64,000 nt of DNA from Nitrososphaerota archaeon (GTDB lineage Archaea > Thermoproteota > Nitrososphaeria > Nitrososphaerales > UBA183). The translations under genes and the position numbers were made by a program. Where the stretch lies: assembly GCA_029784825.1 (NCBI GenBank), contig JAFMAU010000007.1, positions 13,810 through 77,809 of the forward strand, in the 5' to 3' direction. Every line of letters starts with the position of its first letter. Position 1 is the stretch's first letter. This document shows positions 25,613 to 33,802 of the stretch, in pieces. The notes below the pieces were generated by a model. The model searched no databases and was not told the origin of the DNA. It was given only the letters and a program-made list of their open reading frames with translations.

Positions 25613-26377
25613 ATGTTCGAGATTGAAATCAGGAAGGCCGTCAAGGACAGGTACTCCAAGATCGCGACGTCGTCTTCCAACACTGGCTGCTGCGTCGACG
25701 GTGAAAGCTGCTCGGCTGATTCGGGATTGATCTCCCTGGGTGCGTCCGTGCCAGTGGAGGCCTCTTCGGTCAACGCGGGATGCGGGTCTCCAATCTCACT
25801 GATTAGCCTCAAAGAAGGGGACACTGTGTTGGACCTGGGGAGCGGCGGGGGCATAGACGTCTTCAGAGCTTCCCAACTGGTGGGAGCAAGAGGGAAGGCG
25901 ATCGGCGTCGACGCTACCCCCGAGATGGTCTGGAGGGCTAGAGAGACGAGGGCGAAGTACGGAGACAAGTATGCGAACGCGGAGTTCAGGCTGGGCGAGA
26001 TTGAACACCTGCCGATCGAGTCTGACAGCGTGGACCATGTGATATCCAACTGCGTGATCAACCTCTCCCCGGACAAGCTGGCAGTCTTCAGAGAAGCCTT
26101 CAGGGTGCTGAAGGGAGGAGGAACGTTCGCCGTGGCGGACATCACCCTCCAAACGGAAATCCCGGAGAGCGCGAGGATGGACATGGACGCGTGGTCTGCC
26201 TGCCTCGCCGGAGCCCTCACCGATTCCGACTATAGGACGAAGCTTCTCAGCGCCGGGTTCGTTGATGCGGAGATCGAGCACATATCGGACTCCAACATCG
26301 GAGAGTACCCCTTCAAGTACTACAGCTCGCACATCAGGGCAAGGAAACCGGATGCCCTGACTTCGCGAGCTCGCTGA
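25613..26377 (+). CDS. arsM: Arsenite S-adenosylmethionine methyltransferase ArsM
   Basis: The 254-residue protein has SAM motif I VLDLGSGGGIDVFRA near residues 72-86 and the ArsM pattern of cysteines: NTGCC and ESC near the N-terminus, NAGCGSP at residue 57, SNCVINLSPDK, and WSACLAGAL. These Cys bind As(III) for methylation. A TATA-like CAATAAGTAG at 25581-25590 lies 27 bases before the ATG, so the transcript is probably leaderless. Its 3' end overlaps the convergent arsC by 44 bases. Confidence 0.93.
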   Translation: MFEIEIRKAVKDRYSKIATSSSNTGCCVDGESCSADSGLISLGASVPVEASSVNAGCGSPISLISLKEGDTVLDLGSGGGIDVFRASQLVGARGKAIGVDATPEMVWRARETRAKYGDKYANAEFRLGEIEHLPIESDSVDHVISNCVINLSPDKLAVFREAFRVLKGGGTFAVADITLQTEIPESARMDMDAWSACLAGALTDSDYRTKLLSAGFVDAEIEHISDSNIGEYPFKYYSSHIRARKPDALTSRAR

Positions 26378-26786
26378 CTCTCCTCCCGATCTCGTCCCTC
26401 AACTTCCGCACCTCCTCGATTGGTCTGCCCTTGGGGTCGGGCAGGTCCCAGTCCACGAGCTTCTTCTGCATCTGAGCGAGCATTGGCCTCGGGCAGGCCT
26501 CCTCGACCGAGCAGCCCATGGTGACGACGAGGCTCGCCTCGCTGATCATCCCGGCGGTGAGCATCTTCGGCCTGTTCGACCCGATGTCGATGCCCTTCTC
26601 GGCCATGACGCGGACGACAACAGGGTTGACTCCCGGGGAAGGGACCGTTCCTGCGCTGGACGCGTTCACACCCAGCTTCCTGGCGAACGCCTCGGCCATC
26701 TGGCTCCTTCCTGCGTTCTCCACACAGACGAATAGGATTCTCCCCAGTCGACTGTCCCGAGGCTCCAGGAGGTGTCTGCTCGTCAC
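26334..26786 (-). CDS. arsC: Arsenate reductase, low-molecular-weight phosphatase type
   Basis: The 150-residue protein has the P-loop [18 protein letters not shown] (Cx5R with catalytic Cys) and the thioredoxin-coupled ArsC pattern with further cysteines in [13 protein letters not shown]. It reduces arsenate to arsenite. The GTG start at 26786 overlaps the acr3 stop (GTGA), so it is co-translated with the efflux pump. Confidence 0.94.
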   Translation of the reverse strand: MTSRHLLEPRDSRLGRILFVCVENAGRSQMAEAFARKLGVNASSAGTVPSPGVNPVVVRVMAEKGIDIGSNRPKMLTAGMISEASLVVTMGCSVEEACPRPMLAQMQKKLVDWDLPDPKGRPIEEVRKLRDEIGRRVSELAKSGHPVSLP

Positions 26787-27961
26787 TCCCGACCTCCTGA
26801 CGCGCGCTTTCCTGTCGGCCCGTCCGGCCCGGAAGCGGCGACGGCTTGGCCCGAGAGGGTCCCCGGCCGGAAATACATCCTCCTTAGCCAGAAGGCAACG
26901 TTCACGAGACTGATCATCACGGGCACCTCAATCAGCGGCCCTATCACAGTGGCGAAGGCTTCCTGGGAGGCAAGCCCGAAGACTGAGACCGCGACCGCTA
27001 TTGCGAGTTCGAAGTTGTTGCTGGCAGCTGTGAACGCCAGAGCGGTTGTTCTTCCGTAGTCCAGCTTTGAATAGAGGCCCAGGGCAAACGATGTGAAGAA
27101 CATTATCAGGAAATAGACGAGGAGTGGAATCGCCACCCTCGCGACGTCCAGGGGGAGGCTCACGATGTACTCGCCCTTCAGCGAGAACATGACGATGATT
27201 GTGAACAGCAACGCGAGGAGCGACGTCGGAGCCAGCCTGGGAATCAGCGTCTGCTCGTACCACGACCGTCCCTTCGTTCGAAGGAAGTAGAACCTGGTCG
27301 CCATCCCTCCGAAGAAGGGGACCCCCAAGTAGATTGCCACCGACTGAGCAACTGCGATAAGCGAGATGCTGACGGCCGTTCCCTGACCTGAAATCCAGGA
27401 ACTTGCCAGAGTTATGTAGAAGTAGGCCAGCACGCTGTAGAAGACGATCTGGAAGACAGAATTCAGGGCCACAAGTATGGCAGCCCACTCGCTGTCCCCG
27501 CCAGCCAGATTGTTCCACACTATCACCATGGCGATGCATCTCGCCAGCCCCACAACAATCAGACCGTTCCTCAGAGCGGGATAGTTCGCCAGGAAGACCC
27601 AGGCCAGCAAGAACATCAGGAGTGGCCCGACCAACCAGTTCAGGACGAGGGAGGCGGAGAGCATCTTTTTGGAACCCTTGGCACGGACGATCTTCCCGAG
27701 GTCCTCGTACCTGACCCGAGCCAACGGCGGGTACATCATCCAGATCAGACCGACGGCGATGGGTATCGATGTGGTCCCAACGCTGAACGAGTTGACCGCG
27801 TTGGAGATGCCAGGGAGCAGGTAGCCTGCCGAGACGCCTGCGGCCATCGCCAGGAATATCCAGACGGTCAGGAATCTGTTGAGAGATGACAAACGGCTCC
27901 GTTCTCCGCCCGTCGAGGTTTGCTCCGCTCTCGTCGAACGGAATCGCTGCCCATCAGTCAA
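26783..27961 (-). CDS. acr3: Arsenite efflux permease Acr3
   Basis: The 392-residue membrane protein has about ten hydrophobic segments and the Acr3 motifs [19 protein letters not shown], containing the conserved Cys essential for transport, and [19 protein letters not shown]. It exports As(III) by antiport. The TTG at 27961 gives a charged 25-residue lead-in; a TTG just before [10 protein letters not shown] would give a more typical N-terminus. It lies downstream of arsR and upstream of arsC. Confidence 0.95.
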   Translation of the reverse strand: MTDGQRFRSTRAEQTSTGGERSRLSSLNRFLTVWIFLAMAAGVSAGYLLPGISNAVNSFSVGTTSIPIAVGLIWMMYPPLARVRYEDLGKIVRAKGSKKMLSASLVLNWLVGPLLMFLLAWVFLANYPALRNGLIVVGLARCIAMVIVWNNLAGGDSEWAAILVALNSVFQIVFYSVLAYFYITLASSWISGQGTAVSISLIAVAQSVAIYLGVPFFGGMATRFYFLRTKGRSWYEQTLIPRLAPTSLLALLFTIIVMFSLKGEYIVSLPLDVARVAIPLLVYFLIMFFTSFALGLYSKLDYGRTTALAFTAASNNFELAIAVAVSVFGLASQEAFATVIGPLIEVPVMISLVNVAFWLRRMYFRPGTLSGQAVAASGPDGPTGKRASGGRE

Positions 27962-28013
27962 ATCTGCCTCGGCGGGCCCCTGACTCTGCTCCCTGGTGTG
28001 ACCGGACAGTCGC

Positions 28014-28391
28014 CTAGGCCACCAGGCCCGTAATCAGGTCTACGACGGGAGAGTCGCGCACCCGGTAGAAGACCCACCTTTCCTTCTTGCTCCTCTGAAG
28101 CAAGTCTGCTTGCTCCAGTATGCCGAGGTGGTGAGATACCGTCGGTTGAGGAAGCCCCATGGCGGATTCAAGCTCGCAGACGCACATCTCCCGCTTGGAC
28201 AGGAGGAGCAGTATCTTGATTCTGTTGGAGTCGCCGATTGCCCCCAGAAGCCTCTCCGCCCGTCTGATCTTCGCGGCGTACTCCGGGGAAGAGAGCTTCT
28301 CGGCCTCGACCCTCGCCTGTCTGATGTCCGAGGGCCGGCAGATACCGTACTGGATGAGCCTCTGAATCGATTCGGCCTGCTTGGGCCTCAA
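28014..28391 (-). CDS. arsR: ArsR-family arsenic-responsive repressor
   Basis: The 125-residue winged-helix protein has the As-binding helix [15 protein letters not shown] with the CVC metalloid site, and the recognition helix [18 protein letters not shown]. In the family, As(III) binding releases the repressor from DNA. The TTG start at 28391 overlaps an upstream TGA as TTGA. A palindrome 200 bases upstream may be its operator. The N-terminal 45 residues before the core are slightly longer than usual. Confidence 0.92.
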   Translation of the reverse strand: MRPKQAESIQRLIQYGICRPSDIRQARVEAEKLSSPEYAAKIRRAERLLGAIGDSNRIKILLLLSKREMCVCELESAMGLPQPTVSHHLGILEQADLLQRSKKERWVFYRVRDSPVVDLITGLVA

Positions 28392-28590
28392 GGCACCCCG
28401 ACCCCGTTGAGACGCATGGAGAGTGCAGACGGACTCCTTTCCCGCTCTGTCGGGGACGCCCCGGATGGCGCGACCTCCGGCGGCGGACCCGAGTTCGCCC
28501 TTCCGAGCATGGCGCAGACGTCCAGTGATCCAACAGCCAAGGCTGGAGGTGAAGGTCTTGAGCTCAAGGTCTCACATGCACCGAACCATT
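28392..28590 (-). other. Long leader/spacer upstream of arsR
   Basis: This stretch of about 200 bases has no gene that I can support. An open frame ending TTGA at the arsR start exists, but its product is Pro/Ser/Arg-rich and its ATG lies upstream of the only AT-rich promoter-like sequence, so it is probably an untranslated arsR leader. Confidence 0.4.
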
Positions 28591-28608
28591 CATCAATATA
28601 TATTAATG
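28591..28608. promoter_or_regulatory. AT-rich palindrome, candidate ArsR operator/TATA
   Basis: CATCAAT-ATAT-ATTAATG is an 18-base inverted repeat with one mismatch in a GC-rich genome, lying in the 286-base gap between divergent arsR and the FmdE-like gene. It could be the TATA/operator for leftward arsR-acr3-arsC transcription. Confidence 0.45.
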
Positions 28609-28647
28609 TATCATGTCTGATTCTCAGCAATGATAATCGGCTTCCGG

Positions 28648-28656
28648 CGTAAATAG
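28648..28656 (+). promoter_or_regulatory. Probable promoter of FmdE-like gene
   Basis: CGTAAATAG is centred near 28652, 26 bases before the ATG at 28678, the spacing expected for a leaderless archaeal transcript. Confidence 0.5.
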
Positions 28657-28677
28657 CCCAGGGAGAGCGCGCCGTCG

Positions 28678-29307
28678 ATGGCCAGCGCAGTCCTTCCGGA
28701 TTGGACCTGGGAGTTCCACGGCCACAGGTGCCCGTTCATGCCCATCGGGTACAGGATGGGACTTGTCGCAATGAAGGAACTCGGCGTCGAACGGGTAAAG
28801 GACCACGGGGTATTCGCCCTTGTGGAGATAGGGGTCGGGCATCCTCAGACGTGCATGGCTGACGGCGTGATGTCGGCAACGGGTTGCACCTACGGCAAGC
28901 TCATGATGGAGCGGCTGGGTTACGGGAAGATGGCCATGATCCTCCACGCCCCCGGAAAGGGCGCTGTGCGCGTGTCCCTTGGCTCCGACTTCCAGGACGA
29001 ACTTGCGAAGCAGGAGTTTTTCGCCTACAGGAAGAGGGGGATAGAGCCTTCGGAGATTCCGCACGAGGTGACGCGGCGCGCAGTCGAAACAGTCCTTGGA
29101 GCGAAGGACGAGCAGATGTTCAAGGTCGAGCCCCTCCCCAACTTTACCTTCGGCCGGCCCAAGGGCTCCTTCGCGAAGACAAAGTGCAGCCGATGCTGGG
29201 AATACGTCTTCGAGCGGTACATCAGGTCCGCGGATGGCAAGCCGCTCTGCATCCCTTGCTCCAGCTACGTCGAGCCGCACCTCGATGTCCTGGAGGGCGT
29301 CCAATGA
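28678..29307 (+). CDS. FmdE-family protein with C-terminal zinc ribbon
   Basis: The 209-residue protein matches the FmdE family (named from the molybdenum formylmethanofuran dehydrogenase operon): WEFHGHRCPFMPIGYRMG and the Cys-rich HPQTCMADGVMSATGCTYGK. A C-terminal zinc ribbon has two CxxC pairs (CSRCWEY and CIPCSSY). The biochemical function of the family is not settled; metal or thiol chemistry is suggested by the conserved His/Cys. It overlaps the downstream TauE-like exporter by 23 bases, so the two are probably co-translated. No methanogenesis genes are nearby. Confidence 0.85.
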   Translation: MASAVLPDWTWEFHGHRCPFMPIGYRMGLVAMKELGVERVKDHGVFALVEIGVGHPQTCMADGVMSATGCTYGKLMMERLGYGKMAMILHAPGKGAVRVSLGSDFQDELAKQEFFAYRKRGIEPSEIPHEVTRRAVETVLGAKDEQMFKVEPLPNFTFGRPKGSFAKTKCSRCWEYVFERYIRSADGKPLCIPCSSYVEPHLDVLEGVQ

Positions 29308-30085
29308 GAGGGCGGGCCGCACGGACTTCGTCCTCATAGTCGCCGTCGCCTCCGCGTTCCTGATCTCCATCGTGTTCTCCATGTTCGGGCAGGGCGGTGG
29401 TTCAGTCTACACGCCGACGCTCTTCCTGCTCGGATACGCAGCCCTGGTCTCTGTCTCGACCTCTTTGATGCTCAACCTCGTGACCGCACTCTTCTCTACC
29501 CTCGTCTACTACCGCCAGAGGCTGGTCGACCTTCGGCTCGCTTCTGCCTTCGTTCCTGGAATCGTGGTTGGTTCCTTCCTCGGCGGGGCGCTCGGCAATT
29601 TCGCCGATACCGGCCTGCTGATGTGGCTCTTCGTGGCGTTCCTCGTCGGCGCAGGCGCCAGGATGGTCTACACGTACTGGGAGAAGGCGCCTTCGGAAGC
29701 CGCCCCAAGCCGAACATCGCTGCTGATGTATGGGGTGATCGGAATCTTCAGCTTCGGTGTCGGAGTCCTGTCCGGGCTCCTGGGGGTGGGCGGCGGCATC
29801 CTCATCGTCCCGTTTCTCATCTTCGTGTACGGGGTTCCGACCAAGCTCTCGGCGGGAACGACAGGATTCGTCGTGATCTTCTCCTCCCTGTTCGGAGTCC
29901 TGGGTCATTCTGCTTTCGGACACCTGGATTATGGCCTGGCCTTACCAGCTGTCGTGGCTGTGGCTGCGGGCGGGGTGCTGGGTGCCAGATTCATGGTCAA
30001 GACGAGCGCAAAGTGGGTGAAGACCGGGTTCGGGCTCCTGATGTTCGCCTTCGCAATCCAGCTGGTTGTGAAACTGATAGGCTGA
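29285..30085 (+). CDS. TauE/SafE-family anion exporter
   Basis: The ATG at 29285 gives a 267-residue protein with about eight membrane segments. It shows the duplicated TauE/SafE motif: FSMFGQGGGSVYTPTLFLLG near the start and GLLGVGGGILIVPFLIFVYG in the second half. The family exports sulphite, sulphonates or related anions. Overlap with the FmdE-like gene suggests a shared sulphur-linked task (inference). Substrate cannot be told from sequence. Confidence 0.88.
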   Translation: MSWRASNERAGRTDFVLIVAVASAFLISIVFSMFGQGGGSVYTPTLFLLGYAALVSVSTSLMLNLVTALFSTLVYYRQRLVDLRLASAFVPGIVVGSFLGGALGNFADTGLLMWLFVAFLVGAGARMVYTYWEKAPSEAAPSRTSLLMYGVIGIFSFGVGVLSGLLGVGGGILIVPFLIFVYGVPTKLSAGTTGFVVIFSSLFGVLGHSAFGHLDYGLALPAVVAVAAGGVLGARFMVKTSAKWVKTGFGLLMFAFAIQLVVKLIG

Positions 30086-30102
30086 AAGCGTGCAAAGAAT
30101 TG

Positions 30103-30110
30103 TTATATAC
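30103..30110 (+). promoter_or_regulatory. Thermosome gene promoter
   Basis: TTATATAC lies about 34 bases upstream of the chaperonin ATG, the strongest TATA match in this part of the window, as expected for a highly expressed gene. Confidence 0.6.
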
Positions 30111-30140
30111 AACCCGGCGTTGGATACCGACGTGATTTAG

Positions 30141-31775
30141 ATGTCAGCATCAGGACAACCATACATCATTCTGAAGGAAGGCTCTGGGGAGACCCGAGGA
30201 AGGGAGGCCCAGAGGAACAACCTCGCAGCCGCGAAGCTCATCGCCGAGATGGTGAGGACTTCGTTGGGGCCGCGCGGGATGGACAAGATGCTCGTCGACT
30301 CCATGGGAGACGTCACCATAACCAACGACGGAGCTACCATGCTGAAGGAGCTGGACGTGCAGCATCCGGCAGCGAAGATGATGGTTGAGATCAGCAAGTC
30401 GACGGACAACGAGGTGGGCGACGGGACCACCTCAGCCGTCGTGGTCGCGGGAGCTCTCCTCGAGAAGGCGGAAGACTTGGTTGACAAGGACGTCCACCCT
30501 GTCGTCATAATTGAGGGATACTCGAAGGCGGCCGAGAAGGCCCAGGAAGTCTACGAGAAGATGGCGGAAAAGGTGGACCCAACATCGAGGCCAGACCTGC
30601 TGAAGATTGCAACGACAAGCATGCTGACGAAGCTGGTGAACGAGGACGCACCCCATCTGGCGGCAATTGTCGTCGACTCGATATTGATGACGTCCGAAAA
30701 GGACGAGAAGGGCTACAAGGCTGACATCGACAACGTGAAGGTCGAGAAGAAGCCCGGAGGCTCAATCACGGACTCGCAATTGATCAAGGGCATGGTGCTG
30801 GACAAAGAAGTCGTCCACTCCGGCATGCCGAAGAGAGTCGAAGAAGCCAAGGTCGCGCTGGTCAACTCGGCGCTTGAGATCGAGAAGACGGAGTTCTCCG
30901 CTGAGATCAGGATAGAAGACCCCGAGCAGATGCAAAAGTTCATGGACGAAGAGAGCAACATTCTCAAGGGAATGGTGGATAAGGTGAAGGAGGCGGGAGC
31001 CAACGTTCTCATCTGCCAGAAGGGGATTGACGACTTGGCCCAGCACTTCTTGGCCAAGGCCGGAATCCTGGCGGTGAGACGGGTCAAGGAGAGCGACATG
31101 GGCAAGCTGGCGAAGGCCACGGGGGCGAGGATGGTGACCAACCTCGAGGACCTCACAGCGAAGGACCTCGGATACGCGAAGCTCGTCGAGGAGAGGAAGC
31201 TGGAAGAGGACAAGTGGGTCTTCATAGAGGGATGCAAGAATCCAAAGGCAGTCACCATACTGGTCAGAGGCGGAACGCAGCGCATCGTTGACGAGGCCGA
31301 GAGGGCCCTTCATGACGCGCTGATGGTGACCAAGGACGTTGTCGAGATGCCCGCAGTGGTGGCCGGAGGAGGGGCGCCGGAGGAAGAGGTGTCCGTCCAG
31401 CTGAGGGCCTGGGCGCAGAAGCTCTCTGGAAGGGAGCAGCTCGCTGCCCTGAAGTTCGCCGACGCCATGGAGTCGATCCCGCTGACGCTGGCCGAGAACG
31501 CAGGGATGGACCCCATCGACACCCAGGTCGAGCTCAGGTCGAAGCACCAGAAAGACGGCAAGTGGGTCGGCGTCGACGCCATGAACGGCAAGGTGGCGGA
31601 CATGTACAACAAGTCGATTGTAGAGCCGCTCGCTGTCAAGCTCCAGATCCTAAGATCTGCCACGGAGGTCGCTTCGATGATTCTGAGAATCGACGACGTG
31701 ATAGCCGCGGGCAGGTCGAAGCCGCCGGCGGGCGGACCTGGCGGCGGCATGGGCGGAATGCCTCCGATGGGCTGA
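30141..31775 (+). CDS. Thermosome (group II chaperonin) subunit
   Basis: The 544-residue chaperonin has RTSLGPRGMDKMLVDSMGD, the ATP-site VGDGTTSAVVVAGALL with the catalytic Asp, the apical domain, VAGGGAPEEEVSVQLRAWA and the Gly/Met-rich C-terminal tail GGGMGGMPPMG that projects into the cavity. It folds cytosolic proteins as a double ring. Only one subunit gene is in the window. The tail is immediately followed by the convergent dehydrogenase gene. Confidence 0.97.
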   Translation: MSASGQPYIILKEGSGETRGREAQRNNLAAAKLIAEMVRTSLGPRGMDKMLVDSMGDVTITNDGATMLKELDVQHPAAKMMVEISKSTDNEVGDGTTSAVVVAGALLEKAEDLVDKDVHPVVIIEGYSKAAEKAQEVYEKMAEKVDPTSRPDLLKIATTSMLTKLVNEDAPHLAAIVVDSILMTSEKDEKGYKADIDNVKVEKKPGGSITDSQLIKGMVLDKEVVHSGMPKRVEEAKVALVNSALEIEKTEFSAEIRIEDPEQMQKFMDEESNILKGMVDKVKEAGANVLICQKGIDDLAQHFLAKAGILAVRRVKESDMGKLAKATGARMVTNLEDLTAKDLGYAKLVEERKLEEDKWVFIEGCKNPKAVTILVRGGTQRIVDEAERALHDALMVTKDVVEMPAVVAGGGAPEEEVSVQLRAWAQKLSGREQLAALKFADAMESIPLTLAENAGMDPIDTQVELRSKHQKDGKWVGVDAMNGKVADMYNKSIVEPLAVKLQILRSATEVASMILRIDDVIAAGRSKPPAGGPGGGMGGMPPMG

Positions 31776-31785
31776 CCGGGGAAGA

Positions 31786-32730
31786 TCAGAAACCGAGGCT
31801 CCGTTCGGCGTAGCCGCCCTCCTTGACGGCTCTGTCGTAGACAAGACTCGCTGCGGCCACGTCCTCTATGGCGACGCCGTTGGATTTGAAGAGGGTCCGT
31901 CCGGTCCTCCGGACCTTGCCGGAGACGACGTCCTTCAGCTCGAATGCCCGGTCCCAAGAGAAGCGGCCCTCCTTCTCCGCTGCCACCAGGTCTCCCGCCT
32001 CCGTCTTCGACTGGCCGATGTCGTCGACGACGATTGTCTGAAATTCCCCCACGCATTCCGGTGTTGCTTCCGCCCGAGAGGGCATGTTCGAGCCGCAGAG
32101 GTTCAGGTGCCTGACCGACCTCACCAGCCCCGGCGTCAGGAAAGGCTCCTTCGAGCTCGTGATCGCTGTGGCGACTTCGGCCCCTGACAGGGCGTCCTCC
32201 AGTGAGTCGCAGGCAGAAGCCGCGAAGCCCTGGTTGCCGAGCTCCTTTGCAAGCAGCTCTCTTCGATCGCTGTGTGGACTCCAGAGCCTGACGGAACTCA
32301 GAGAAGCAACTTCTCGCATCGCAAGGACCTGGGTCAGCGCCTGCTTCCCGGCACCGCAGACTGCGAAGCCGAATTCCTTTGCTCGGAAGAGATGTCTGGT
32401 CGCAACTGCCGAGGCGGCCCCGGTCCTGTACCTGCCCAGGACATCCGCGCCCATGACTGCGAGAGGCTCGGCGTCGTCCAGCCTGAAGAGGACGAAGACG
32501 AATCGCGCTCCTCTCCCGGAGGAGAGGTAGCACTTCACACCCGCTCGGCCTAGATACGGTAGGGAGGCGTGCATCACGTTGAGGACCGCGCCGGAAGACG
32601 GCGTCCTGGTCCTGGCCGAGTTGACCGCGGAGCCGGAGGCCTGACGCCTGAAGCACTCCTCTACTGCCTGCACCACCTCCTTCATTGCGATGAGTGAAGC
32701 GACATCCTTCTCGGACAGGAACAGCGCCAA
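31786..32730 (-). CDS. Ornithine cyclodeaminase/alanine dehydrogenase/mu-crystallin family protein
   Basis: The 314-residue protein has the family N-terminus LFLSEKDVASLIAMKEVVQAVEE, Lys in AGVKCYLSS, and a Rossmann segment FGFAVCGAGKQALTQVLAM followed by SVRLWSPHSDRRE. Members convert ornithine to proline, reduce ketimines or deaminate alanine, using NAD(P). The exact substrate cannot be assigned. It is convergent with the thermosome gene and six bases downstream of a small coiled-coil gene. Confidence 0.85.
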   Translation of the reverse strand: MALFLSEKDVASLIAMKEVVQAVEECFRRQASGSAVNSARTRTPSSGAVLNVMHASLPYLGRAGVKCYLSSGRGARFVFVLFRLDDAEPLAVMGADVLGRYRTGAASAVATRHLFRAKEFGFAVCGAGKQALTQVLAMREVASLSSVRLWSPHSDRRELLAKELGNQGFAASACDSLEDALSGAEVATAITSSKEPFLTPGLVRSVRHLNLCGSNMPSRAEATPECVGEFQTIVVDDIGQSKTEAGDLVAAEKEGRFSWDRAFELKDVVSGKVRRTGRTLFKSNGVAIEDVAAASLVYDRAVKEGGYAERSLGF

Positions 32731-32735
32731 GGAGA

Positions 32736-32978
32736 CTAGTGCTCTTCCTTCTTCCCTTCTGACTCGGCCTTGCCCCAGCGGCCGACCTTCGGGAGTTCCT
32801 TGGTCCTGAACAGGGCCATGCCCTGCTGGTATCGCTGGAGCTCGACTTCGAGGAACCTGATGTCGGAGGAGAGGGCTGCCAGCTCCTTTTCCTTGCCCTT
32901 CTTGCCGGTCAATTCCGCGACCTTCGCCTTCTTGTCTTTGACCATGCCCGTGAGGAGCTGTTCGTATTCTGTGGTCAC
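32736..32978 (-). CDS. Small coiled-coil protein of unknown function
   Basis: The 80-residue product starts with GTG (32978) and is a Lys/Glu-rich helix (MVKDKKAKVAELTGKKGKEK, LAALSSDIRFLEVELQRYQQ) with no recognisable domain. A TATA-like box at 33005-33014 lies about 30 bases before the start. It is probably co-transcribed with the following cyclodeaminase-like gene. Confidence 0.65.
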   Translation of the reverse strand: MTTEYEQLLTGMVKDKKAKVAELTGKKGKEKELAALSSDIRFLEVELQRYQQGMALFRTKELPKVGRWGKAESEGKKEEH

Positions 32979-33004
32979 GGCGAGCTCGGCTGGCCAGACG
33001 TCTC

Positions 33005-33014
33005 TAAATTAAAA
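33005..33014. promoter_or_regulatory. Shared AT-box between divergent starts 32978 and 33040
   Basis: TAAATTAAAA lies about 30 bases from both a leftward GTG at 32978 and a rightward TTG at 33040. It could serve as TATA box in both directions, giving short-leader transcripts. Confidence 0.5.
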
Positions 33015-33039
33015 AGCGTTGCCAGGGAGCGGTGGCGGG

Positions 33040-33312
33040 TTGCGTCCCCAGCTGTTCGGAGCAGGCGTCCTGGTCATCATCCTGGCTGCGGTGCTCTACG
33101 CCCTCGCGATACCCATCGTCTTCTCCTGGAGCATCCCGTTCGCGCTGGGGGGAGCGGCGATGGCTGTCATCAGCCTCTTCCTGCCCGAGAGCGCAGGCCC
33201 TGTGGAGCCGCCGGAGGGGTACAGGTTCTGCCCCTACTGTTCCAGTCCGGTGAAGCTTGACGCCAAGCGGTGCGACCATTGCAACGGTATCCAGCCCGGC
33301 GGAGCGGCGTGA
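33040..33312 (+). CDS. Two-TM protein with C-terminal zinc ribbon
   Basis: TTG 33040 is preferred over TTG 33019 because of the TATA box about 30 bases upstream. It gives 90 residues: two hydrophobic helices (GAGVLVIILAAVLYALAIPI and IPFALGGAAMAVISLFLP) and a C-terminal zinc ribbon with CPYCSSPVKL and CDHCNG. This is an archaeal membrane-anchored zinc-ribbon architecture of unknown function. It is followed six bases later by the DUF371 gene. Confidence 0.75.
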   Translation: MRPQLFGAGVLVIILAAVLYALAIPIVFSWSIPFALGGAAMAVISLFLPESAGPVEPPEGYRFCPYCSSPVKLDAKRCDHCNGIQPGGAA

Positions 33313-33318
33313 GAAGGC

Positions 33319-33780
33319 ATGAAGCCTGATTGCCAGAGCGCCGAGAAGGTGATGCTCCTGGAGCGGATCGCCTTCCGGGGGCATCCCATGGTCCTGGCGC
33401 TCCACCCGACCACCATCGAGATAACCGTGGACACCCACCTTACCAGGAGGGGAGACTGCATCGTGGGGGTTGCAGCCGAAAAGGGATGCGCAGGCCTTGG
33501 CTCCGAGACGAAACAGGCCCTATGCGGTCCGGACTCCAGGGTTTCCATGAGCATCGTCGTGGGAGACCAGAGGTTCTGTCTGGAGGGCAGGGGAGACCCG
33601 CGGCTCACCCTGACTCACCAGCATGACATCGTCATACGGAGGAGCGACTTCGTGAGCGACAGGACCCTGGCGGTCAGGGCCAGCGCTGCGGCAAGAGACA
33701 TCCCGCGCGGCATGGTGCAGATTCTGAAGGACCCGGAGACTGTGGGCTGTCTGGAGATAGAGGTGGAGCGCCTCGACTGA
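33319..33780 (+). CDS. DUF371 family protein
   Basis: The 153-residue protein matches the archaeal DUF371 family: IAFRGHPMVLALHPTTIEIT followed by LTRRGDCIVGVAAEKG and SDFVSDRTLAVRASAAARDI. Function of the family is unknown. The conserved RGHP and GDCI motifs suggest a nucleic-acid or ligand-binding fold but this is not established. It stands between a membrane zinc-ribbon gene and the mevalonate pathway gene. Confidence 0.8.
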   Translation: MKPDCQSAEKVMLLERIAFRGHPMVLALHPTTIEITVDTHLTRRGDCIVGVAAEKGCAGLGSETKQALCGPDSRVSMSIVVGDQRFCLEGRGDPRLTLTHQHDIVIRRSDFVSDRTLAVRASAAARDIPRGMVQILKDPETVGCLEIEVERLD

Positions 33781-33802
33781 GTTCGCCGCCGAGGCATTCA
33801 CG

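Noticed and set aside
28388..28630. 80-codon ORF ending TTGA at the arsR start
   Set aside because: Its ATG lies upstream of the only promoter-like sequence, and the product is Pro/Ser/Arg-rich without a domain; treated as leader.
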